This document shows positions 1-10,215 of a DNA stretch of 64,000 bases, one piece after another (the stretch's first letter is position 1; each line of letters opens with the position of its first letter). The notes beneath the pieces are model-generated. The model did not search any database and was not told the DNA's origin. It saw only the letters and a program-made list of their open reading frames with translations. The stretch is taken from assembly GCA_001939145.1 (NCBI GenBank), contig LSRX01000048.1, positions 571,905 to 635,904 on the forward strand, written 5' to 3'. The translations under genes were made by a program, and so were the position numbers. This stretch comes from Symbiodinium microadriaticum (taxonomy: Eukaryota; Sar; Dinophyceae; Suessiales; Symbiodiniaceae).

Positions 1-51
1 AGTGACCGCGTAGTGACCGTAGTGACCGCGTAGTGACCGTAGTGACCGCGT
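1..51. repeat. Short tandem repeat at the window edge
   Basis: Five copies of AGTGACCG followed alternately by CGT or T, giving an 11/9-bp alternation. It is cut by the window edge, so its full length is unknown. Similar TAGTGACTC units recur at about 45,020-45,075. Confidence 0.85.
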
Positions 52-80
52 CGAAAAGGTTACCATAAGCCCCCCCTGTA

Positions 81-1488
81 TTATATATCTGTTCGTAACA
101 CTCGTCTTTCCCTAGTAGTGGGTTTTGCGGGTCTCTGCATCTGGCACTCTTTTCTTGTGTACCTACTGACCGTAAACGGTTGTTCAAGGACCGAACCTCT
201 TCGTCGATACCCCCTATGCACAAGCACCGCAACACCAGCGCAAGTCGTGATTTGCGACCTGCGAGCGATGTCGCACCGCCACTTTGCAAAACACTGCACG
301 ATGATCTGAATCAACGGATCCGCCGTTGGCCAAGCACATATCCGACATATTTTCCGGCTATGTAATATGAAATCAATTTGACGTGTCACGCCCATCGAAC
401 TGCAAAATGTCGAATCGTCCTGGTGGTCGCCACATGCAGTGCCAAACATGAATGTGAGTTCATGCAGCATCTCGCCACGCAAGAACATTGTCTGTCCCAG
501 CTGATGTGAATCCGCTAGAACGCAAACAGGAGTTGTTCATTTACTATGCACCATTTTGGCATAGGATGACCGGCATGCGGCGGCAAATGTGTTGCAACCA
601 ATCGCTAATTAAATGCTAGTACCAACAAGCAAGTCCAAAAATACATCTAGCGATCGCTGTTTGAGGCCCGTGCTTCACATGTCGGCCTTTATTATCTTGA
701 GGAGATTGATCTTATTCGTACCACTCATCTTTCTCTGGTAGTGGGTTTTGCGGGTCAATGCACTGGCGCTCTTTTCTTGTGTACCTACTGACCGTAAACG
801 GTTGTTCAAGGACCGAACCTCTTCGACGATACCCCCTATGCACAAGCACCGCAACACCAGCGCAAGTCGTGATTTGCGACCTGCGATGTCGCACCGCCAC
901 TTTGCAAAACACTGCACGATGATCTGAATCAACGGATCCGCCGTTGGCCAAGCACATATCCGACATATGTTCCGGCTATGTAATATGAAATCAATTTGAC
1001 GCGTCACGCCCATCGAACTGCAAAATGTCGAATCGTCCTGGTGGTCGCCACATGCAGTGCCAAACATGAATGTGAGTTCATGCAGCATCTCGCCACGCAA
1101 GAACGTTGTCTGTCCCAGCTGATGTGAATCCGCTAGAACGCAAACAGGAGTTTTTCATATACTATGCACCATTTGGCATAGGATGACCGGCATGCAGCGG
1201 CAAATGTGTTGCAACCAATCGCCAATTAAATGCTAGTACCAACAAGCAAGTCCAAAAATACATCTAGCGATCGCTGCTTGAGGCCTGTGCTTCACATGTC
1301 GGCCTTTTTTATCTTGAGGAGATTGATCTTATTCGTACCACTCATCTTTCTCTAGTAGTGGGTTTTGCGGGTCAATGCACTGGCGCTCTTTTCTTGTGTA
1401 CCTACTGACCGTAAACGGTTGTTCAAGGACCGAACCTCTTCGGCGATACCCCCTATGCACAAGCACCGCGACACCAGCGCAAGTCGTA
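81..1488. repeat. ~620-bp tandem repeat array, three copies
   Basis: The same sequence occurs three times head to tail. The landmark GTGGGTTTTGCGGGTC starts at 118, 741 and 1,358, giving periods of 623 and 617 bp. Copies 1 and 2 are nearly identical over the whole unit. Copy 3 is truncated about 130 bp past the landmark, near 1,488, where it joins the reverse-transcriptase-like remnant. Open frames inside the unit occur in each copy on the minus strand but match no family I recognise, and small indels shift them between copies. It is probably a non-coding satellite or a tandem duplication of element-derived sequence. Confidence 0.85.
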
Positions 1489-2100
1489 GTATGCTGGAGC
1501 TGCTCATTGCGGCTCTCTGGGCCACTTGTGGCTCCAATCTCGTCAAGCAAGGACTGCTTGATCATGTCCGTCATGATGCTAGAGGATCCGTTTACGTTGA
1601 TGACCGAATTCTCGACTCCAAACGAGAGTGGTTGCGTTGGAGCAGCCGAACGGGACTCATTGAAAATGAAAGCAAGGTCGTCATTACGGCTGCTTCTCCT
1701 TCGAAAACTACGGCCACTGAGGGCTGTGGTCTCGCTGAGTTTGAAAGTCAAACCCCATGCTTCAGTGTTCCGGATTTGTACTGCCGCCAAGGTTAGGACC
1801 TCCACTGAGGAAGAGCAGGATCGCCTCGGAAGATTATGCGTACTCTGCGATTCCTGCCTTGCCGCGACACGGTTGCTTTTATGAAGTTTCATGCTGCCGA
1901 TGCTTCGTATACCATGCCTAAGGCTAGTTTCGCTTGGTTTTGTAAAGAACTTACGCAAGCCGAACCTTGGAGGCTGGGGGCTGAGGTTTCCAAAAAGGAT
2001 GGCGTTTGTCATTCTCAAATCGGTTCATTAGGGGGCACTCTCCTAGGAGGTCTTAGAGCTTCTGGCCACTCGTCATTTGCTGTCTGCCATTCTTGCTTCT
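1489..2100 (+). pseudogene. Degenerate reverse transcriptase fragment (non-LTR type)
   Basis: A + frame near 1,590-1,700 contains YVDDR followed by W..WS and then GLIENESKV. This is the order of the reverse transcriptase palm: the catalytic DD box, a helix, then the G-L-x-x-N-x-x-K block of non-LTR retrotransposons. Downstream residues continue in other frames (to about 2,050), so at least two frameshifts separate recognisable parts. No endonuclease or complete palm is visible. It reads as a dead LINE-like fragment placed immediately after the truncated third satellite copy. Assignment rests on the DD box context and is moderately sure. Confidence 0.5.
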
Positions 2101-2951
2101 AGTGATCGAATTATGCACCGATGGGGTCAGCGTGGCCGGCGCCCCTCCACACGGGCCGACAGTCGGCCCCAGAGCTCGAACGCGTGCTCGAACGCGTGCT
2201 CGACCTTGCGGACGCAGCAGGGCCGAGCCGCCTGCCGCTACGTGGCCTGTAGCGCTGTATGGTAGGCGCTGAAATGAGCGGCGGGCTCGTTAGACTCATG
2301 GCAAGGTGAAAGATCCGTTGGAAAAAAAATTAGGCAACACACACTCTGCGCGAGGGTTGGAGGGCACACCTCCTTGATGGGTTCTTGCATTCTGATAGAC
2401 ATGAAGCTGCTGATTGGCATTTTGTTGCCAACTGGAGGCAGCAGTTTCGTACGATTGCTCTCGAGCCTACTCGTAAGTGGATGTTTAGCGACCGGGCGGC
2501 CAGGTCTGTCGCGCTGCTGTCGGTCGTTAGTGGACGGTGTGCGGATCATGGAGGTAGGACTCGCCAGCTCACCCAGGACATACAGGATTGGCTTGTCACT
2601 GTCACTAGGGCTATCTACAGGATAGACATGGTTTTTTTGATGGCTTGTTGTTCTCTCTGCGCTTCACTGGTTTCGTAACACTTTGATGCAGTGAGCACTG
2701 GTGCCTGGTCGAGCCGCGGCTAAGAGGCTAGGGCATCTAGCTACCGGTAACCTACGGCTACGGCGTAAGCACGTCGCCCGCTGGGGCGTGGACCACACGG
2801 CGGGGGGGCGGGTGGACTAGCACGGAGCCGGAAGACGGCTCGAGGGCACTGGCTCGGTGTCACGGGCATCCGCGAGCAGGTCACCGAGGGGTGGCTCCGT
2901 GCCGTCGCATTCGTCCGCTGCCGCCAAGGGCAACTCCAGGTAGGCGTTGGA
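2101..2951. other. No intact gene; probable decayed repeat sequence
   Basis: GC-rich sequence with short open frames on both strands and no recognised domain. Positions 2,686-2,720 closely match 4,104-4,140 as a direct repeat (both read GCAGTGAGC.CTGGTGCCT... followed by GAGCCGCGGC). The pair therefore brackets the inverted LINE fragments between them. Confidence 0.45.
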
Positions 2952-3130
2952 GTGAGGAAGCCGCGACATTCCTTCGACTTCTCGCCCGAGCCCGAGCAGC
3001 CAGCGCCTCTGCCGCCGTGCGCCGCGCTACTCAGGCCGCTTGGGTGCACCGCTGGAGTGGCATCCTTTCGGTTGCCGCGCAGCGAGCCTTCGCAGCTTCG
3101 CTCCTTGAGCTTCCTCCCGCCGCCGAGCTC
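2952..3130 (+). pseudogene. LINE-type retrotransposon C-terminal fragment, + copy
   Basis: The + frame carries EAATFLRLLARARA, then AWVHRWSGILSVAAQRA and FAASLLELP. I recognise this as the C-terminal part of a retrotransposon polyprotein that is very abundant in dinoflagellate genomes. The family label is from memory, not a search. Only about 60 residues are preserved and no upstream reverse transcriptase is in frame. The same segment is present on the opposite strand at about 3,290-3,490, so the two form an inverted repeat with a spacer of roughly 160 bp. Confidence 0.6.
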
Positions 3131-3970
3131 GGTGCTGCTGGTGACCCACCCGCTTTGCACGAGCTGCTGGCGGACGCACGCTGGTTGCAGGCACCCGTCA
3201 ACAGCCGCCTCCCAGCCCGCACAACGTAGGTTGCCTTGCACAGGGACCCTGACGTTCGCAGTCGTAAAAAGGTGTGTGAGAAAAAAAAATTCAAGGAGCG
3301 AGCAAGGCAGCGCGCGTTGCGCCGCCACAGCCAGCATGCCTGCCAACGGTGCAAGGATGCACGCTGCACGGCCGGGCGTAGCCGCGCGGGGGACTCGCGC
3401 GCACGAGCCCTGGCCAACTGCCGTAAGAAGGCCACGGCCTCCGGGCCGAGCCTGCCGCCAACTTCCAGGGCGAGCACAACCAGTTTGCAACGACGCGCGA
3501 CCGCCAGCTCCGGGTATGTGTGGAGGCGTTTGCGTTTCGCCGCCTGTTCAAGCGCTGTCCCCGCGAGACCAGGGTGGTGTCGACGGCCGCTTGGGCGCCC
3601 TGCCACAGGGCCAGTCCATTCGCCAGTACCTCGATGCGGCGGCCATTAGCAAGGGGAACGTCGACATTCATATCCCGCAAGAGGACGTTGGTAGCAACTC
3701 GAGCACCGGCTTCGCGGCAGACTCGCACCGCGGCCCTTTCCAAGCTGCCCCGTGTGCTCCGAGAACGCCGGCCGTCGGACAAGCTGTACGGTGGTCGCCC
3801 AAGGCATCGAGTCCACCTCCACACCGGCACCGCCATGGACCGATTGGCACGGGCAGCCGCAGGCGTCTGAGCAACACAACGTGGGAACACGAGCTCGAGA
3901 GTCGGAACTCCGGAGCTGTGGGAAATGCTGTGAGGGCACGGGAGCCGCCAAGGCCTGCTTGGGACAGCAT
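3031..3970 (-). pseudogene. LINE-type retrotransposon C-terminal fragment, - copy, frameshifted
   Basis: Reading the minus strand from 3,970 down, three blocks appear in order but in different frames. First is a Cys/His block, CRCGGGLDALGDHRTAC. Next is REAGARVATNVLLRDMNVDV followed by RRIEVLANGLALW. Last is TYPELAVARRCKLVVLALEV then EAVAFLRQLARARAR. Together they match the end of the common dinoflagellate LINE polyprotein as I remember it. The frame changes near 3,560 and again after HRWQA, where GMLAVAAQRAL continues in another frame. It is a pseudogene. It converges on the shorter + copy at 2,952-3,130. Confidence 0.65.
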
Positions 3971-4019
3971 CAGCGCTCGCGAAGCCGGGTGCCCTCCTCA
4001 GGCCTATGTGCTGCTGTGA

Positions 4020-5808
4020 GTTTCTACCCGCCTTGATTGCGACTGCAACTTTGGATGCAGTGCCTGGCTGTGCTTCTTGAGCATTGCTGCTTTCGTTTCA
4101 CTCAGGTGCAGTGAGCGCTGGTGCCTCGTTGAGCCGCGGCCGTTTGCTTGCCCTCCTACGGCCTACGTGCTCCCGTGGGTTTCTACTCGACTAAACTGCA
4201 TCTTGGGTGCAGTGCTTGATCTTCGCTTACGCGCGGTTCTTGGTGGTTGCCGGTTCGGTGGTTTTGCAGGGAGTGCTGCGGCGGTCCCTGCCTCTCTTGG
4301 TGTCGTCGACTAGGCGGCGTTCACCATTCAAAGCTACGACGACGAGAAAAGTATGTGACCGACTGTTTTGCAACTTGCATTGATCTCCTCCCCGATGCGT
4401 CTCACTGAACAATATGATTTCTCAGTCAACATTTGCAATTTGACTCATGAGCTCCCCAGGTCCGTTTGGACCCACCTCGCATTCGGTGCAAAAACGGAAA
4501 ATGTGAATTCACATGCACTGATTGAAAATAGTTTTCCGTGGTTATCGGCTTATATCCACTATGCAAACAGGTTCCCTTGAAGTGTGCGACTGAAGCATCA
4601 TGACTCGAACGGCGTTGTCCTTCAATATTTTTGTGTTTGCGCTTCGTTTTGGCAGCACCTTTCGCCTGTTGCTTGAGTCGTCTATTTGGATTTCGCGCTT
4701 GTCCAAGCGTGGCCGGTAGCTTGCTGTAGCCCTAGCCTTCGGAGCTCAGGCACCTTTCGCAACCGGAGAAAGGTCCGAGAGAAAACAAATAAATATTGTT
4801 TGCAGCTCCTCCACATGCTGTTCGATTTTCTGTCCATGTTCATGTTCTTGACCCCGTGTTGCTTCATCACGTGTTCGAGATTCTCGATACGTACGGCATG
4901 ATTTTATAGTGATTCTTCGATCACATTCAATCGGTCAGTGACAGAACTTCGCAAAGCACTCATTTGGGTTGATGCACACCAGCTCCGAACGCATGGGCAA
5001 TGGTCTCTGTGGAGCACTGTCTGCTGATGCCTTCCAACCAGCGCTAGGGCTGAGGGACTCCGTCCCCGGCCCCTCGTGATCATCCACTTCATGCAGAAGA
5101 CCGTAGACCGACCAAGGGTCGTCATCCCATACACTGGTTCTCCCATGCCACAAAGTGTAGCGAACAAGAAAGCATTCGCGCCTTCAAATTTCAGCTAAAA
5201 TGAGAATGCCCCTTGGCCATCGTGTGTGAAAATTGCTCTGCATGGAAATCATTGAAATGGAAGCGTGGGGTGTGCAATGATTAGAAGCCATGGCAGCAGA
5301 AATTGTTCAAACTGACAGACAGCGTCTTGTTCTTAACAATCATATCCGCAGCGGTGCGCCATTGGCCAAGCAACTTCACAATGATGTTGCCGTCTACCTC
5401 TACGCGTTGGTCTCTGGTTTATGGAGTGCGCTTCGTAAGGAGCAGTGGCTGGGAAATTCAGTGTCCGAGCGCCGCACAACGGGCATTTCGAGCGAAAGCA
5501 GCACTGCGAAAATATGAACTGTTACGAATTCTCGCCCGACTGTTGCGTTCCGAGGATGTAGCAGTAGATTCCAAAAATGCATCGCTGGTGTTGGCAATGT
5601 GTGAGACACGGCCCAAGCGCGTCGATGTCTATCGGGTGCAGCATCCACACAAGTAGCCCTGAGCGCAACAAGTTTCCAGCTTGTCATGTGGCCATAGGTT
5701 GCAGAGCTTGCACACGGCGGTATCACGCTTGTTTGGTGTTATTGTGTACGTGTACACCTGTAGCCAGTCAGCAGCCTGTCGCTGGATGGCTTGCGATATC
5801 GTGCCGGA
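4020..5808. other. Intergenic stretch, no gene recognised
   Basis: Contains two related copies of a short segment around 3,990-4,040 and 4,150-4,200 (CCT.C.GCCTA.GTGCT.C then TTTCTAC.CG), probably the 3' ends of repeat elements. From 4,320 to 5,800 only short unmatched open frames are present. The promoter and any untranslated region of the downstream helicase should lie here, but no signal can be identified; dinoflagellate promoters lack an easily read consensus. Confidence 0.5.
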
Positions 5809-8800
5809 ATGGAGTCATGGGCAGAGCACCTCACCGCAGATCTCTCATCAGACCTGTGCGTGGATGTAATCGAGGAACGATCTACCACCCGGGAGCTGCA
5901 CATTTGTGTGCGCCCTGCCGAGTCGCAAAAGTCCTGCTTGCCAGATGTAGACCGAGTACGAGGCTGGAACCCGGAGTTGAGAAGCCGGCTTTGCCAGTTA
6001 TGCCAATTCATGTACGTAGGAACCAAACAGCAACCACAAAATGTTTGTCCGAGCTGTGCCTGCCATACGGCGGAATCGTTTAAAAACGCTGTCGCATGGT
6101 GCGCCGGACTAACACAACTGATGGATATTCTTGCAGTTTCTGCAGGCCCAGAGGAAGACATTGCGTGGGATTGGTTCCAGCGGGCAGCTTTCGCCTGCAT
6201 TGAACAGTCGGAAAGCGTTCTCGTCGCGGCCCCGACATCAGCAGGGAAGACCGCAGTCGCCAGGAATGTCATCAAGAAATGCATTGCGACTGGAAGTCGA
6301 TGTGTGTACACGGCACCCGTGAAAGCATTGTCGAACGAGAAGTTCAGAGACTTCGTTGCCGAGTTCGGGGCCGAGAAGGTCGCACTGCTGACAGGCGATG
6401 CGCAGGCTGGAAACATGGAGCTCGCTCAAGTGGTTGTCATGACAACGGAAGTGTTGGTCAGCATTCTGCACAACGACCATGAGTCGGACCTCTTGGATTT
6501 GGATCCACATGCAGATGCACAGCAGCATCGAAGCATTGGCGAGCCGCGCCGGCTGCTTATGCGCCATCTGTCTTATGCGATATTTGATGAAGCGCATTAT
6601 ATAGCAGACGAAGAGCGTGGAACAACTTGGGAAGAAGCCATAATCCTGCTTGAACGTCACATTCCTTTGCTTTGCCTTTCTGCCACAATTCCGAACTTTG
6701 TTGACCTGGTTGGTTGGCTTGCGCAAACTCGACATGCTCCTTGCCATGCAATCTTCACGCGCTGGAGGCCCGTGCCGTTGGTTCATGGCATCGTCGCTTG
6801 TCCACCTGCCGAAGCCACACAGACAATTTCGGACAAAAGAGGCAAATTCAAAAAACGATGCTACCAGGACGGCCTGCTACATTCTTGAGCGTTTCATGGC
6901 CTTTAGTGTCCAGCTGTCCTTGGACATATGATATGTTTCTTGCAGGAAGCTGTGATGCACCTGCCCAAGCCGCCGGACAAGCCCGCACGAGACCTGGATC
7001 GCGGGCAGGATCTTGTGTCGATCTTGCATGACACTTGTCTGATTGTCTGAGAGTGGCAGAGCGGAATGGGTAGCATTCGTGCTGCTCCGTGCTAGCAGCG
7101 GGCCGTTAGCAACTGAGGTTTGCAGGCTGCGCGGCGGGGTCGGTAATCTTTGTAGTATCCTTTCGACACGGCTCTGGCCTGCAATGTATGAACATTCCAC
7201 TACCGAAGCTGAAGCAATGTTGTGGCCCGCATTTTGTTTAGGTCCAGCAAGCAGATGCCGCTGATCATATTCTGCTTCTCCAGACGAGAGGCTGCTGAGA
7301 TGGCACGGAAGTTGGCACCTTCAGTGCGGCTTCGGCAAGCCCTCACAAGGTCAGGGACCGCGCCCAATGCCCAGCCCACACGTGCAGTGCCTTGCAGGAC
7401 GGTGCGTGCTCAAGTGCGGGAAGTCGTGGAGAAGCAGTTGGCAGAGCAAGATCGCAGTTTGCGCTCGGTTCGAGAATGTGAATTCCTGCTAAGCAGGCAA
7501 TTCAGGATAGATTAACATGGATGGATACATGATGATGCATGAGATGGCCGTTAAGATGTATACATGTGGGGAGATTGGGGATCTTGCTTGGAAGAGGCTA
7601 GCGTGGTTTCAGCCGCCTGTTTGCAGGGGCGTGGGCCTTCACCACGGCGGGCTGCTGCCGGTCTTGCGCGAGCTTACGGAGAAGCTCTTCAAGGAGAGAA
7701 GTGCCGCGTATTTCGAGTGGTAGTTTGGAAGCTTGTTTTGCATCATTTTGCATCGTTTGCTAGGAAGGCTTTGTCCGAGTCCTTTGCACGACCGAGACCT
7801 TCGCTGTGGGGGTGAACATGCCGAGCCGAGCTGTGATCTTCAATTGGCCCCGGGGCAGCGAGTTCAAGAAGTTCGATGGAAGTGAACAGCGGCCCATCCG
7901 GTGCGGCGAGTACATGCAGATGGCCGGGAGGGCAGGTCGACGCGGCCAGGACACCCAAGGGAATGCTTGGAGCATGATGACGCAGCAGGTTGAACCCAAC
8001 TTCGTGCAGAGGCTTGTTGCTGGCAGGGCCGAGCCAGTTGAAAGCAAATTCACCGTGAGCTTCTCCTTGATCCTTCGTTGCCTCCGTTCTGGGGGAGGAG
8101 TTCTTACATTGCTGCTGATGCAGAGCTTTAAACAGTTCGAGACGAAAAAGACCGATGAGCTGGTTTTCCAAGAAGAACTCAGCAAGAAACTTGCAGTTCT
8201 GAGTCGACAGGGTCTTCTTCACGACGGCCTGCGACTGACGCGGTTGGGCAGTGCTTGTGCCAACCTCCAAGTGCCCACACCGCCGTTGTTGAGCTTCAGG
8301 ACGCAATTCCGGTTTTGGGGCCTTCACGAGCTTCTCCCTGCAACACAGTACTTGTATCTAACTGATGATTGACGATGCAGCGGCCAGGATTTGGCAGATG
8401 CCTTTGGACCTCCGCACCGGGGAGCTGGCCGACCACCTTGTTGCCTTCTTGAGCTGTTTCGTGAACGATCTTGAGGAAGAGGAGGAGGCCTCACGCGGTT
8501 TTGGTCACAAACAAACACGCGTCCTGCTTGTTGCTACTGTACCGAGTGCTGCCTCGTGTAGTTTCATGGGTGGCTTGGCAGGTTGTGACCGGCAGAGACT
8601 TCGATCCTTACTGGACCTGGTGTGAAACAACGTCGGAAGAGATCTCACGTGACTTGAACCTATGCAACCTGTCGAAGAGGAACGACGTAGGCGGCTCCGC
8701 CCAGTGAAATTGCATGACTCTTAGGTCGTTAATTCTGCAGGGCTGTAATCTGGCATGGTCTTGCCTAGAAATGCGTAAGGCAAGATTCCACATCCCGCTC

Positions 8801-10140
8801 CAAAGCTTGAAGTGCAGCAGCTTCGAAAGCGAGCTGGCTTTGTTGATCCCGTCTTACGCTGGATGAAGCAGGAGAACTTCGAGAAGTGCAGTGATGCAGC
8901 TGGGGGGTCTGAATTTGATGGGATTCTGGCACGGGTCTTGCGAAGAACATATCTGTTCTTGAAACAGCTGGAAGTGGCGTCAGACCTGCTGCAGACACAA
9001 GAAGACGATGAGTTCACTCAGTTTGCGCAAGCACTGAGAGATGCACGGCTTCGACTGCACCGCGGAGGGTCTTCGCATCGTTCGCTGCCCTTTCTCGAGT
9101 CGATTTTTCTGCCTTTATCCTTTGAGCCAGACACACTTGACAGAGACACGTTGAAGAAGTCATTTGCTCCGTGCCCTTATGAAGCAGGTACCGAAATTGA
9201 GCTTTCGCCGAATGAGATCGGCTTTTCTCACTTTTCGATTTCTTCGCATTTCAAAGATGGGAAGAGTATCGCAGCTACTTTGAATGAGCTCCTGCAAGGG
9301 AAGCCTAAAACGGACATCCCAATCGTGGAGGTGTATTGGACAGAGGGGCAGTTCTGGACAATGGCCAACCGACGTCTGGCTGTTTTCCGTCTGTTTCAGC
9401 AAAGGCGGCCCGCAGAGGGTGCCACCATCAGAGTTCGGGTCGCAGATGAGCGAGCTGCACAGGCCTGGGGTTTCTGGAAGCGATGGACAACGGGCCTCTG
9501 GAGGGGTCGCAGGGCCCAGATTCGGTCGACATCCGAAATGATCGGCCGGTGCAGGGAGGAGACTTTTTTCTATTCCCTGGAAGGCTCCGTCGAGCAAGTG
9601 CAGGAGCAGACGGGCTTCGAACGTGCTCCAAGACCCGAGACGATGGTCAAGGCCTTGGAAGAACTTCAAGGCGAACAAGAGGGCGAGGGTGGGGAGAACG
9701 ATGACATGGAGGAAATGGAAGACAGAGCCAGTGGTGATTCAGACCAAGACAGCGAGGAACTGGAGATGGAGGATAACTGTGTGGTTTTGAGTGGGCCGCA
9801 CGTTGCGCGATTCCTGATCACTAGGCAGCTTGATGCCTTGGAAGCGCCGGAGGCGCACTGGAGGTACTCCGTATCAGCATCCGTTACTGCTCGGGACTTG
9901 CTGCGATCCCCCCATGCAAGCGAGCTGACGGTCCAGACGCCAATTCCGGAGACCTTCTGCAACTTGTACGAGTACCTGAGCCTCGGCATAAGCACGAAAA
10001 CGCCACGTTTCAGTATTCCGCAAATGCGTGGGGTTTCGCGTGGGTGTTGCAAGTCGAAGCTTGTTTTGCAAGGCGCAGCTTCGCATTGCCCATGCTCGAG
10101 GCCACGATTGCTGTGTGCTGTGCAGGTGTGCCGAAAGTGA
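5809..10140 (+). CDS. Ski2-like (SKI2/MTR4 group) RNA helicase fused to a ParB/Srx-like domain
   Basis: ATP-dependent 3'-5' RNA helicase of the type that feeds RNA to the exosome. Motifs appear in order: APTSAGKT (about 6,230), TAPVKALSNEKF, TGDAQ, MTTEVL, a DEAH box at 6,586-6,597, LSATIPN, FCFSRREA (from 7,242), GVGLHHGGLLPVLRELTEKL (about 7,628), TETFAVGVNMPSRAV and QMAGRAGRRGQD (about 7,918). A DSHCT-type C-terminal domain follows (LARVLRRTYLFLKQLEVAS near 8,935). A CQLC...CPSC pair lies N-terminal to the helicase core. The gene is split by introns. The last long open exon (8,812-10,140) runs without a stop from DSHCT into IGFSHFSIS, FKDGKSIAATL and NRRLAVF (9,367), a ParB/sulfiredoxin-like nucleotide-binding fold, then an acidic stretch. 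The start at ATG 5,809 and the end are provisional. The gene may continue into the next helicase. Confidence 0.85.
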
Positions 10141-10215
10141 TTACAGGCATTTCGCGCTTGCCCCCTTGTCACACAAGCGCGAAAATCCGAAGATCCTGAA
10201 TTTCTCGGACCGCCG

